From Desulfacinum sp. (lineage in GTDB: Bacteria; Desulfobacterota; Syntrophobacteria; Syntrophobacterales; DSM-9756), in assembly GCA_014359885.1 (NCBI GenBank), contig JACIYN010000006.1:100751-164750 (forward strand): DNA of 64,000 bases, given 5' to 3'. Below the pieces are notes generated by a model that saw only the letters and a program-made list of their open reading frames with translations, was not told the origin of the DNA and ran no database searches. Made by a program: the position numbers and the translations under genes. Below are positions 42,721-51,330 of the stretch, one piece after another (within the stretch, counting starts at the first letter, position 1; every line of letters starts with the position of its first letter).

Positions 42721-43884
42721 TCATCGGAGAAAGGCGCCCACGGGGCCCGCTGCGGTGAGCTCCTTCTTGGCCTCCGGGTCGGTGATCTCCTCCACCTTCC
42801 CGCCCAAAAGAAGCACCCGGTCGCAGGCGGCCCAGACCACGTCGTCCTCCTCCTGGAGCGTGCCCGAACAGTAGGGGCAGGCCCCTTGGGCCGGGCCGTG
42901 GTCCAGGAGCACCTGGCACGACGGGCAGTGCCGGCCCGGCGCGGAAAATCCGGCGGGAACGAGGATCTGGTAGACCCGCCCCTGGTTCACGGCATCGAGA
43001 ACCGCTTCCAGGCCCAGCACCGCCTTGGCGGATCCGCTCTGGGCCTTTCGCGCCGTGGTGACGCATTCGGCCACCAGCTCCCGCTCCAGGGCCGCGTCCA
43101 GATCGCGCAGCACCGGTGTCACCTGCTCCAGCAAATCCTGGGGCCTGGCCGTGACGGACGCGCGCACCCGGGCCGCCACCCGGCTCAAAACCCCCTTGGG
43201 AAGCAGGCGCTTCAGCTCCGCGGTCACCTCTTCCGGACCCGCCAGCACCACCCGGTCGATCTCGTATTCCTCCACCATGTCGTGCAACGCGTCGGCCACT
43301 TCCTTCAAGAACCAGTGGCTCCAGGTGGCCGCGCGCCTCTGGAAGACCATCTGGGAGCGCATGTGGTCCGTTCCGGCGGTGCTCCGGTGGCGGACCGCGG
43401 GCGTCTGGAAGGCCTCCTCCATCTCTTCCACCTCCCCCATGGACGCCACGAGAAAACGGGCCCGCTCCCGGTCCACCACCACGATGCCGGTCCGCTCGTA
43501 TTCCTTCCAGGCGTCCAGAAGCGGCCGGATGTAGGGGCGCTTTTCGTACCACGCCCCGTTGGGGAGCCGCACGGGAAGATCCTCCTGGTAGGTGTAGCCT
43601 TCCGAGATGTCGCAGAAAAAGACCATGCTCCGTCCCTTGGGAATGTGCACCTCCACCTGGCGCCGGACCCAGTCGGCGTCTTCCTGGAAATGGTCCCGCT
43701 GCCCGGAATCTTCCAGATCCGATTCCAGGTCCTTCAGGAGCTGGTCCAGCACCAGCTTGTGGGCGCCGCGGCGGTTGGCCCGCACCTGGGGATCCACGTT
43801 GAGATAGACGCTCAGGATCCACGACCCTTCCGGGGCCTGGCGCCGCGCCAGGCTTTCCAGGGAACTGGGATGCAAGGTTTTCAT
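42721..43884 (-). CDS. eRF1-like (baeRF-type) release-factor homologue
   Basis: A 387-residue protein of the bacterial family related to archaeal/eukaryotic release factor eRF1. A first region (SWILSVYLNVDP) leads to an eRF1 domain-2-like middle (RTGIVVVDRERARFLVASMG, VVLAGPEEVTAELKRLLPK). A domain-3-like C-terminus carries a zinc ribbon (CPSCQVLLDHG...CPYCSG). Known relatives act on stalled ribosomes or are of unknown role. AGGAGG precedes the ATG at 43884. Its function in this organism is inference. Confidence 0.72.
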   Translation of the reverse strand: MKTLHPSSLESLARRQAPEGSWILSVYLNVDPQVRANRRGAHKLVLDQLLKDLESDLEDSGQRDHFQEDADWVRRQVEVHIPKGRSMVFFCDISEGYTYQEDLPVRLPNGAWYEKRPYIRPLLDAWKEYERTGIVVVDRERARFLVASMGEVEEMEEAFQTPAVRHRSTAGTDHMRSQMVFQRRAATWSHWFLKEVADALHDMVEEYEIDRVVLAGPEEVTAELKRLLPKGVLSRVAARVRASVTARPQDLLEQVTPVLRDLDAALERELVAECVTTARKAQSGSAKAVLGLEAVLDAVNQGRVYQILVPAGFSAPGRHCPSCQVLLDHGPAQGACPYCSGTLQEEDDVVWAACDRVLLLGGKVEEITDPEAKKELTAAGPVGAFLR

Positions 43885-43970
43885 AGAAGACCTCCTGGGT
43901 TTGCAGGGTGGGAAGATGGGGTGGGCTGACTTGGTAATTGTTGCCGGCGGCGGTGGCGGGGTCAAGGGCT

Positions 43971-44034
43971 GGAGGGGTAAGGATAAGAGGATTAAGGATT
44001 AGAGGGGTATGGGATAGAGGATATGGGGTGAGGG
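43971..44034 (+). repeat. Heptamer array A13
   Basis: AGGATTA, GGGGTA- and GGATAG-type units in the space between the divergent baeRF-like and nucleotidyltransferase genes. Confidence 0.65.
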
Positions 44035-44079
44035 GAGCCTTGGGAGCGGGCTTGCCTGGACGATGCGTTTTGGATCATT

Positions 44080-44529
44080 ATGGCTGTGGGGAAAAAGGAG
44101 GCGGGTGTGGAAGGAAAAACACCGACCGGCGTGCTGGTGAGGCTCCGGCAGGTTCTTTTGGAGAGGGAGGACGTGGCGGCGGCTCTCCTTTTCGGGTCCA
44201 CCGCCCAGGGCGATCCCTCGGCCCGGGATGTGGATGTTCTAATACTTCCTGTGGATCGGGACGCCGGACTGGATTTTTTGGTGGAACTTCAGGGTGTCTT
44301 GGCGAAGGCCCTGAATGTGCCGGCGGACCGGATTGATGCGGTGTTGTTCGACCCGGAGAAGGTTCACCGCGGAGTGCTCATGAACGCCGTCCGTACCGGC
44401 GTGCCCATCCTGATCCGCGATGAAGAGGCCTACACGGACGCCCTGGAGAGGCTCTCGGCCATCTTGTGCGTTGAAGAGGTCTATCGACGGCGTGCCAAGG
44501 CCTACTTGAAGGAGCTCACCGGTGTCTGA
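44080..44529 (+). CDS. MntA-type nucleotidyltransferase antitoxin
   Basis: A 149-residue minimal nucleotidyltransferase with the motif FGSTAQGDPSARDVDVLI (Gly-Ser and two Asp), plus a third Asp in DRIDAVLF. MntA-type enzymes AMPylate the HepT toxin. It overlaps HepT by 8 bp (GTG TCTGA), as expected for a MntA/HepT pair. Confidence 0.88.
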   Translation: MAVGKKEAGVEGKTPTGVLVRLRQVLLEREDVAAALLFGSTAQGDPSARDVDVLILPVDRDAGLDFLVELQGVLAKALNVPADRIDAVLFDPEKVHRGVLMNAVRTGVPILIRDEEAYTDALERLSAILCVEEVYRRRAKAYLKELTGV

Positions 44530-44962
44530 AAAACAGATCAGCAGGGACCGCATAAGGGAAAACCTGGCCACGATCCTGAGAGAAAAAACGGATATGGAAG
44601 ACCTCCTGCGCAGGTTTTCCGACCAGGAGCTTCTACAGGATCGGCACCGCCTGAAAAGTCTGAAGCTATCGGTCATCCTCATCAATGAGGCGATGGGAAA
44701 CATCCTGCAACACCTTTTGGCCAAGGCCTTCGGAGACGTGGTGGAAGGGTACCAGCAGACCATCGAGAAGGCCCATTCTCGCCGGATCATCAGCGAGGAT
44801 TTGGCCGGCCGACTCAAACCCTTTGTCGGTTTCCGAAATATGCTGGTTCATCAATATTGGAGGATCAGCGACGACCTCTTCCTTGAAAACCTGCGGGACA
44901 ATCTGAGCGACTTTGACGACTTCGGTCGGGAGATCCGCCGGTGGGTGGAAGAGAACGCCTGA
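44522..44962 (+). CDS. HepT-type (HEPN) RNase toxin
   Basis: A 146-residue helical HEPN protein. The R-x4-6-H motif is RNMLVHQYW, where Tyr follows the His and is the usual AMPylation target. It begins with GTG inside the MntA gene end, so expression is coupled. A bidirectional terminator follows. Confidence 0.88.
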   Translation: MSEKQISRDRIRENLATILREKTDMEDLLRRFSDQELLQDRHRLKSLKLSVILINEAMGNILQHLLAKAFGDVVEGYQQTIEKAHSRRIISEDLAGRLKPFVGFRNMLVHQYWRISDDLFLENLRDNLSDFDDFGREIRRWVEENA

Positions 44963-44986
44963 GTGGGCGGGAGGGCCGGCGGAAAG

Positions 44987-45017
44987 AAAAAACACGGGGA
45001 GGGGCCCCGTGTTTTTT
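44987..45017. terminator. Bidirectional terminator
   Basis: AAAAAACACGGGG, a 5-base loop, then CCCCGTGTTTTTT: serves both the HepT gene and the small reverse-strand membrane gene. Confidence 0.92.
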
Positions 45018-45049
45018 CTAGGTGTTGGGGGGTGTCGGGCCGGGACCGG

Positions 45050-45247
45050 TCAGCTGAGGAATTTTTCCTTCAGCTTGTCCCAGGGCGCGAAGGCGGCCAG
45101 GAGCACCGCCGAGATGAGATAGAAGGCGATGACCGACGCCGGGAAGGTCACGTACAAAAACGCGTAGACGGGAAAGAGAGCCGCCAACGATAAAACCATC
45201 TTCACCACGGGTTCCACCCACTTCTTGTTTTCTTGCCGTTCGTCCAT
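45050..45247 (-). CDS. Small membrane protein
   Basis: A 65-residue protein with two hydrophobic helices (VLSLAALFPVYAFLYVTF and ASVIAFYLISAVLLAAF), separated by a short turn, and a charged N-terminus. It has its own terminator at 44987. It is an orphan of unknown function; short proteins like this are common in sulfate reducers. Confidence 0.65.
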   Translation of the reverse strand: MDERQENKKWVEPVVKMVLSLAALFPVYAFLYVTFPASVIAFYLISAVLLAAFAPWDKLKEKFLS

Positions 45248-45545
45248 AATCGCCGCTCCGTTTCTTGCTGAGGTGTCTTCGGGAGGGTTTCGCCGTCTTT
45301 TCTTCCGGACTTCCGGGCCGGCGGCCGGAGACGCCGTCTGAAAACAGAAGCGCCGGCCCGGAAGTGCGCGTTCCGGGAAATCGGTTCAGTCTTACCGAAG
45401 GCCCGAGGATTTTTCAAGGGGCAAGGCCCGGATTACGCCCTTTTTTTCACAACGTGAGCGGCCCCGGCCCCCCCGGCTTCCGCCGGATGGCGCCCAATTT
45501 CCCCATGCGAAGGCACCTAACGTCGCAATCTCACCAAGTTTTTGT
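45248..45545. other. Intergenic region before the qmo promoter
   Basis: No gene or known repeat seen; short frames lack family features. It contains GC-rich inverted segments. Confidence 0.5.
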
Positions 45546-45574
45546 TTGCGCGGTCCCCAGCGTTTGTGTATAGT
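45546..45574 (+). promoter_or_regulatory. Putative qmo promoter
   Basis: TTGCGC, 17 bp, TATAGT, about 150 bp upstream of qmoA. Confidence 0.55.
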
Positions 45575-45727
45575 TGCACATGATGCCCTCCCGGCCTCCT
45601 GGGCGGACCCCGGCGCATCAATCCGCGCGATCCTTATGGGCGGCACACCGCCGCCACGGCACGACCAGATCACGATTGCGAGGGTTCTCGGGACATCTCT
45701 TCAGATATCTTCTTTAGGAGGATGAGC

Positions 45728-46990
45728 ATGGCAAACACGGTGACGCAAAGCATCATGGTGGTCGGAGGCGGAATGAGCGGCCTCAGTGCCGCGATAGAAG
45801 CCGCCGAAGCGGGCTACGAGGTCTTCCTGGTGGAGAAGAATCCCTACCTGGGAGGGCGCGTGGCCCAGCTCAACCAGTACTTCCCCAAACTGTGTCCCCC
45901 CTACTGCGGCCTGGAAATCAACTTCCGCCGGATCAAGGACAACCCCAAGGTGAAGGTCTTCACCCTGGCCGAGGTGGAGAGCATCCGGGGCGTGGAAGGG
46001 GACTTCGACGTGACGGTGAAGATCCACCCCCGGTACGTCAATGAAAAGTGCACGGCCTGCGGCAAGTGCGCCGAAGCCTGCACCCTGGAAATCGAAAACC
46101 CCTTCAACTACGGCATGGACACGGTGAAGGCGGCCTATCTGCCCCACGACATGGCCTTCCCGCTGCGCTACGTGCTGGATCCCAGCCTGGTCCAGAGTGC
46201 CGAGGCCCAGAAGGTGAAGGAAGCGTGCCCCTACGACGCCATCGAACTGGACATGGCGGAAAAGACGGTGGATCTCAAGGTGGGGAGCATCGTCTGGGCC
46301 ACGGGCTGGAAGCCCTACGACATCTCCAAGCTGGACAACTACGGCGGCGGAGTCTACCCCAACGTGATCACCAACGTGCAGATGGAGCGGCTGGCGGCCT
46401 GGAACGGGCCCACCCAGGGAAAGATCGTGCGCCCTTCCGACGGCCAGGCGCCCAAGACCGTGGCCTTCGTCCAGTGCGCCGGATCCCGGGATGAAAACCA
46501 CCTGCCGTTCTGCTCCGGTATCTGCTGCCTGGCGTCTCTCAAGCAGGCCACCTACGTGCGCGAGCAGTACCCCGACGCCACCATCTACTTCTTCTACATC
46601 GACGTGCGGGCCACGGACCGGCTGGAAGACTTCGTCAACAAGGTGAAGGCCGACGACAAGCTCATCTTCTTCAAGGGCAAGGTGGCCAAGATCACCCAGG
46701 ACGACGCCACCAAGAGCCTCGTCTGCCGGGTGGAAAACACCATGACCGAGGAGCTCCACGAGATCCCGGTGGACCTGGTGGTGCTGGCCACGGGCATGCA
46801 GCCCAATACGTCCGAGGCGCCGCTGCCCACCCCGGTTCCCTACGACGAATACGGCTTCGTGGCATCCATGGACGCCATGCCGGGGATCTTCGCGGCGGGA
46901 ACCACGCGCACCCCCGCCAACGTCGCCGAATGTGTTGCCGACGGCACGGCAGCCGCTCTCAAGGCCATCCAATCCGTCGTGAGGAGGTAA
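45728..46990 (+). CDS. qmoA: Quinone-interacting membrane-bound oxidoreductase subunit A
   Basis: A 420-residue flavin/Fe-S protein related to HdrA. The FAD-binding VVGGGMSGLSAAIEAAEAG is at the start, and LGGRVAQLNQYFPKLCPPYCG and a CTACGKCAEAC cluster motif follow. An ATG lies directly against AGGAGG at 45722, but the second ATG at 45728 has the normal 6-base spacing, so I use it. In the Qmo complex it accepts electrons, with QmoB, from membrane QmoC and passes them to APS reductase. The gap to qmoB is 4 bp. Confidence 0.92.
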   Translation: MANTVTQSIMVVGGGMSGLSAAIEAAEAGYEVFLVEKNPYLGGRVAQLNQYFPKLCPPYCGLEINFRRIKDNPKVKVFTLAEVESIRGVEGDFDVTVKIHPRYVNEKCTACGKCAEACTLEIENPFNYGMDTVKAAYLPHDMAFPLRYVLDPSLVQSAEAQKVKEACPYDAIELDMAEKTVDLKVGSIVWATGWKPYDISKLDNYGGGVYPNVITNVQMERLAAWNGPTQGKIVRPSDGQAPKTVAFVQCAGSRDENHLPFCSGICCLASLKQATYVREQYPDATIYFFYIDVRATDRLEDFVNKVKADDKLIFFKGKVAKITQDDATKSLVCRVENTMTEELHEIPVDLVVLATGMQPNTSEAPLPTPVPYDEYGFVASMDAMPGIFAAGTTRTPANVAECVADGTAAALKAIQSVVRR

Positions 46991-46994
46991 CTCA

Positions 46995-49235
46995 ATGGAG
47001 AAGAAACTCGCCACCTATATCTGTACGGGATGCGGCATCGGAGATGCCCTGGACATAGATCAGCTGGCCGGAGTGGCCCGGAAGGAATGCAAGGTGCCGG
47101 TGGTGAAGACCCACGCATGTCTCTGCAGCCAGGAAGGCGTGGATCTCATCAAGGCGGATATCAACGGCGAAGGCGTCAACTCCCTCATGATCGCCGCCTG
47201 CTCGCCCCGGGTCATGTACGATGTCTTCCGCTTCGACGGCTGCATCGTGGACCGGGTGAACCTGCGCGAACAGGTGGTCTGGTGCCAGAAGCCGGGCGAT
47301 GAGGACACCCAGATGATGGCCGAGGACTACGTGCGCATGTCCGCGGCCAAGATCAAGAAGATGGAGCTTCCGGAACCCTACAAGCCAGAAGAGGAATTTT
47401 CCAAGGACATCCTCATCGTGGGCGGCGGCCTGGCGGGCCTCACCGCGGCCAAGGAAGTGTCCAAGGCCGGCTACAAGGCCGTGCTGGTGGAAAAGGAAAA
47501 GGAACTGGGCGGCTTCCAGAAGAAGGTGTCCAAGATCGCCACGTTCCCCTACAAGGGCCTGAAGGAAAACGACGTGGCCTCCCTCGTCCAGGAAGTGACC
47601 GCCGACGCCAACGTGACCGTCTACACCGGGGCCAAGGTGGAAAAGACCGCGGGCGGCCCGGGCCTTTTCAAGGTCACCATCTCCCAGAACGGGACGAAGG
47701 CGGAACACAGGGTGGGCGCCATCGTCATGGCCGCAGGCTGGAAGCCCTACGACCCGGCCCAGCTGGACGCCAAGCTGGGATTCGGCCAGTCGCCCGATGT
47801 GATCACCAACGTGATGTTCGAGGAGATGGTCCAAAACGGCGGCTTGAAGCGGCCCAGCGACGGCAAGGACGTGACGGCCGTGGCCTTCCTCCAGTGCGCC
47901 GGCCAGCGCGATCCCCAGCGGCTTCCCTACTGCTCGGCCACCTGCTGCACCACCAGCCTGAAGCAGGCCATCTTCATCAAGGAAAACAACCCGGACGCCA
48001 ACGTCTTCATCGTCTTCAAGGAGATGCGGACGCCGGGCCAGGCGGAAGACCTCTACCGGCGGGCCCAGGAAGAAGGGGTCATCTTCATCCGTTGCCAGGA
48101 CCCCGAGGTGAAGGTCATGGGATCGGCGGTCTCGGTGGAGGCCCTGGACGAGCTCCTGGGCGAGACGGTGGTTCTGGAAAACCTGGACCTGGTGGTGCTG
48201 GCCACGGGCATGGTGCCTGTGACCGCCTTCGGCGAGGACTACGCCAAAGTGCGCGCCCGCATGCAGCAGCAGGAAGGCGAGGAAAAGAAGCAGGAAGAGG
48301 AACTGGAGGTTCCCCAGGACGCCATCCGGGTCTCCGACATCCTCAACCTGCAATACCGCCAGGGTCCGGAACTTCCGGGCTTGAAGTACGGCTTCCCCGA
48401 TTCCCACTTCATCTGCTTCCCCTATGAAACGCGACGGACCGGCATCTACGCGGCCGGCTGCGTGCGCAGGCCCATGGGCGTGGCGGCGGCCCTGGAAGAC
48501 GGCGCCGGCGCGGCCCTCAAGGCCATCCAGTGCGTGGAGCTGGTGAGCCAGGGCAAGGCGGTGCACCCGCGCGCCGGGGACATGAGCTTCCCCGAATTCT
48601 TCATGCAACGCTGCACCCAGTGCAAGCGCTGCACGGAAGAATGCCCCTTCGGTGCCATCAACGAGGACGAAAAGGCCAACCCGCTTCCCCAGCCCACCCG
48701 GTGCCGCCGCTGCGGCGTGTGCATGGGCGCGTGCCCCGAGCGGATCATCTCGTTCAAGAACTACTCCATCGGCATGATCGGCGACATGATCAAGGCCATG
48801 GAAGTTCCGGAAGAAGACGAGGAAAAGCCCCGGATCCTGGTGCTGGCGTGCGAAAACGACGCCTACCCGGCTCTGGACATGGCGGGGTTGCGGCGCATGA
48901 CCTACAACGCCTGGGTGCGCGTGGTTCCCATGCGCTGCCTGGGGTCCATGAACCTGATCTTCATCGCCGACGCGCTCTCCAGCGGCATCGACGGCGTGCT
49001 GCTCCTGGGCTGCAAGTTCGGCGACGACTACCAGTGCCACTTCATCAAGGGCTCCGAGCTGGCCAACATCCGGCTGAGCAAGATCAAGGAGACCCTGGAC
49101 CGCCTGGTGCTGGAATCGGATCGCGTGCGCTTCGAGACCATCTCCATCACGGACTACGACAAGCTGCCGCAGATCCTGGACGACTTCGCCGAGACCCTGG
49201 AAGAAGTGGGTCCGAACCCCTACAAGGATATGTAA
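46995..49235 (+). CDS. qmoB: Quinone-interacting membrane-bound oxidoreductase subunit B
   Basis: A 746-residue HdrA-like flavoprotein. An N-terminal CTGCGIG segment precedes the FAD motif ILIVGGGLAGLTAAKEVSKA. Two [4Fe-4S] clusters follow near residues 540-580 (CTQCKRCTEEC and CRRCGVCMGAC). A C-terminal MvhD-like domain begins LVLACENDAYPALDM. GGAGG precedes the ATG. It bridges QmoA and the membrane subunit in electron transfer for sulfate reduction. Confidence 0.93.
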   Translation: MEKKLATYICTGCGIGDALDIDQLAGVARKECKVPVVKTHACLCSQEGVDLIKADINGEGVNSLMIAACSPRVMYDVFRFDGCIVDRVNLREQVVWCQKPGDEDTQMMAEDYVRMSAAKIKKMELPEPYKPEEEFSKDILIVGGGLAGLTAAKEVSKAGYKAVLVEKEKELGGFQKKVSKIATFPYKGLKENDVASLVQEVTADANVTVYTGAKVEKTAGGPGLFKVTISQNGTKAEHRVGAIVMAAGWKPYDPAQLDAKLGFGQSPDVITNVMFEEMVQNGGLKRPSDGKDVTAVAFLQCAGQRDPQRLPYCSATCCTTSLKQAIFIKENNPDANVFIVFKEMRTPGQAEDLYRRAQEEGVIFIRCQDPEVKVMGSAVSVEALDELLGETVVLENLDLVVLATGMVPVTAFGEDYAKVRARMQQQEGEEKKQEEELEVPQDAIRVSDILNLQYRQGPELPGLKYGFPDSHFICFPYETRRTGIYAAGCVRRPMGVAAALEDGAGAALKAIQCVELVSQGKAVHPRAGDMSFPEFFMQRCTQCKRCTEECPFGAINEDEKANPLPQPTRCRRCGVCMGACPERIISFKNYSIGMIGDMIKAMEVPEEDEEKPRILVLACENDAYPALDMAGLRRMTYNAWVRVVPMRCLGSMNLIFIADALSSGIDGVLLLGCKFGDDYQCHFIKGSELANIRLSKIKETLDRLVLESDRVRFETISITDYDKLPQILDDFAETLEEVGPNPYKDM

Positions 49236-49341
49236 ACCCCGGAACATGGAGCGGCCGTCCCGTGCGGGGCGGCCCCGTTCCACCCACGGCATGACGACGG
49301 GTTATCCGTTTGGGATCCGATAAAAACGAGGAGGCCTGAGG

Positions 49342-50556
49342 ATGAGTATCAAGGTGGATCCGAACTTGATGAAGGATCTGAAGCACTTCGGGCTCAAAGA
49401 CGCCAGCAAGTGCTTCCACTGTGGAAACTGCACCGCCGAATGCCCGCTTTCGGAAACGGGGACGCCCTTTCCCCGAAAGCTCGTGAAATACGCCCAGATG
49501 GGCCTGAAGGATAAAATCCTCCAGTCCAGCGAACCGTGGCTGTGCTACTACTGCGGGTCCTGTTCCGACCGGTGCCCGCGCGGCGCGGACCCCGGCGAGA
49601 CCATGATGGTGCTGCGCCGTTGGCTCACCAGCCAGTACGACTGGACGGGATTTTCGCGGAAGTTCTACACGTCGGAAAAGTTCGAAACCATGGCCGTGCT
49701 GGCCGTGGCGCTCTTCGTGGGCCTGCTCATGCTGGTCTTCGCCCAGGAGTTCGACTGGCAAAACGCATCGCTGGAAAAGGCCTGGCCGGCCGCCGGCATG
49801 GAAATCGCCGACCTCATCATGGCGGCCATCCTGTCCTTCTTCCTCCTTTCCAACGTCTGGCGCTTCATCAAGTTTTCCATGGGTGACCTGCTCACCAAGA
49901 TCCCATTGCGGATCTACGCGTCGGAAGCCAAGGAGCTGGTGCTGCACTTCCTCACCCAGAAGCGCTGGTCCAAGTGCGAGGACCGCACCCAGTGGGTCAT
50001 CCACCTGCTCATCATGACCGGCTACACCACGGCCTTCATCCTGGTGGCGGTGCTGCTTTGCGGCGGCCTGGAACTGATCGGCCTCAACTGGGATGCGCTC
50101 CGCTTCCAGCGTCCCTATGATCCGGCCACGGGCCGCGACGTGATCTACCCGTTCTTCCATCCCATCCGGCTGCTGGGCTACTATGCCACCATCGCCGTGC
50201 TCATCGGCGCCACCTATGCGCTTTGGGGCCGCATGCGCCGGAGCAAGGCACCCTACAAGAACTCCCACGGCACCGACTGGATGTTCCTGGTGCTCCTGGA
50301 ACTCACGGTGATCACGGGTATCGCCGTGCACATCCTGCGGCTCATGAACATCCCGTTCGCCATGTACGCCCTGTACATCCTCCACCTCATGGTGGCCGTG
50401 CCCATGCTGGTGCTGGAAGTGCCCTTCGCCAAGTGGGCCCACCTGGCCTACCGACCCATGGCGGCGTATCTCAAGGGCGTGAAGGAAAAGTACTACGCGG
50501 AACTGGAAGCCCAGAAGGCGGAAGCCCCGGCGGACGCCAAGGCCGAAGCGGCTTAA
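49342..50556 (+). CDS. qmoC: Quinone-interacting membrane-bound oxidoreductase subunit C
   Basis: A 404-residue fusion. The N-terminal HdrC-like domain has two [4Fe-4S] motifs (CFHCGNCTAECP and CYYCGSCSDRCP). The C-terminal part is a b-type cytochrome membrane domain with about six helices and His residues suitable for heme. It oxidises menaquinol and feeds QmoAB. GAGGAGG precedes the ATG. A 106-bp gap separates it from qmoB; no hdr or apr gene follows. Confidence 0.93.
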   Translation: MSIKVDPNLMKDLKHFGLKDASKCFHCGNCTAECPLSETGTPFPRKLVKYAQMGLKDKILQSSEPWLCYYCGSCSDRCPRGADPGETMMVLRRWLTSQYDWTGFSRKFYTSEKFETMAVLAVALFVGLLMLVFAQEFDWQNASLEKAWPAAGMEIADLIMAAILSFFLLSNVWRFIKFSMGDLLTKIPLRIYASEAKELVLHFLTQKRWSKCEDRTQWVIHLLIMTGYTTAFILVAVLLCGGLELIGLNWDALRFQRPYDPATGRDVIYPFFHPIRLLGYYATIAVLIGATYALWGRMRRSKAPYKNSHGTDWMFLVLLELTVITGIAVHILRLMNIPFAMYALYILHLMVAVPMLVLEVPFAKWAHLAYRPMAAYLKGVKEKYYAELEAQKAEAPADAKAEAA

Positions 50557-50558
50557 GG

Positions 50559-50637
50559 TTCACCACAGAGACACAGAGAGCGCAGAGAAGGCTCTTATTT
50601 CGAACCCGTGCCGGGGCGGCGAGCTGCCGTCCCGGCT
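50559..50637. repeat. Left half of a CACCACAGAG-type element
   Basis: Begins TTCACCACAGAGACACAGAG, followed by the GTGCCGGGGC hairpin; lies just after the qmoC stop. Confidence 0.7.
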
Positions 50638-50640
50638 TTT

Positions 50641-51231
50641 CTATGCTTCGTTCCCGGAAGCGTTGGATTCTTCAGGCGGCGTCTTTTCGAAGATTCTCCA
50701 CAGGTCCAGGCGGATGGGGAAGGTGAGGAGGTCCAGGCTTTCGTTCCAGTTGAAAATGTCCGGGGAGCCGTAGACCCCTTGGGAAAGATGGTAACGCTCC
50801 ACGTATTCCCGTTCCGGAAAGACGATGAGGTACTCCTTCACGCCGTGCCGTTCGTAGAGCCTTTTCTTCTCTCTCCGATCCTTGATCTCCGTGGAGGGGG
50901 AAACCACTTCCACCACCAGGTCCGGTACCCCCTGAATGTTCCTGTCCGTGATCCGGTCCCGCCTGCAGAGAATCAGAATGTCCGGCTGGACCACATTGTG
51001 GGGGTCGAAGACCACGTCCGTGGGGGCCGGAAAGACTTCGCATCCTCCCAGCTTTTCCCTTTGCAGGTAGAGCTCGCCCACCACGTTGCGGCAGATCCGC
51101 TGATGAAGCGGACTGGGTGACGGCGTCATGGCGAAGGGAACCCCGTCGATGATTTCCCATCTTTCTTCATCGGGCCATCCCAGATAATCCTGGTAGGTGG
51201 CCTTGGCCTTTTCTGGCGTGGTGCCAGGCAT
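50641..51231 (-). CDS. Uma2-family (DUF820) predicted endonuclease
   Basis: A 196-residue restriction-fold protein. The PD-(D/E)xK-like active site shows VVQPDILILC, GVPDLVVEVVSPSTE and RREKKRLYERHGVKEYLIV. The family is often found with mobile or defence DNA, but no partner is visible here. It is a single gene with GTTCCG upstream and no strong Shine-Dalgarno. Function unproven. Confidence 0.78.
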   Translation of the reverse strand: MPGTTPEKAKATYQDYLGWPDEERWEIIDGVPFAMTPSPSPLHQRICRNVVGELYLQREKLGGCEVFPAPTDVVFDPHNVVQPDILILCRRDRITDRNIQGVPDLVVEVVSPSTEIKDRREKKRLYERHGVKEYLIVFPEREYVERYHLSQGVYGSPDIFNWNESLDLLTFPIRLDLWRIFEKTPPEESNASGNEA

Positions 51232-51269
51232 CGGAACCTCCGTCGCCGCTCAAACCCTTCCCCCTTTTC

Positions 51270-51330
51270 TCCCTACCCCCTACCCCCTACCCCCTACCCC
51301 CTACCCCCTATCCCTTACCCCCTATCCCTT
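51270..51330 (-). repeat. Heptamer array A14 (GGGGGTA/GGGATAG type)
   Basis: C-rich plus-strand units of 7 bp; the first part encodes the C-terminus of the neighbouring GlcD-like protein. Confidence 0.85.

Noticed and set aside
45722..45727. ATG at 45722 as qmoA start
   Set aside because: It touches the Shine-Dalgarno AGGAGG; the ATG at 45728 has proper spacing.
46992..49292. 766-codon minus-strand frame opposite qmoB
   Set aside because: Antisense shadow; rich in His/Gly from reversed GC codons, with no family features.
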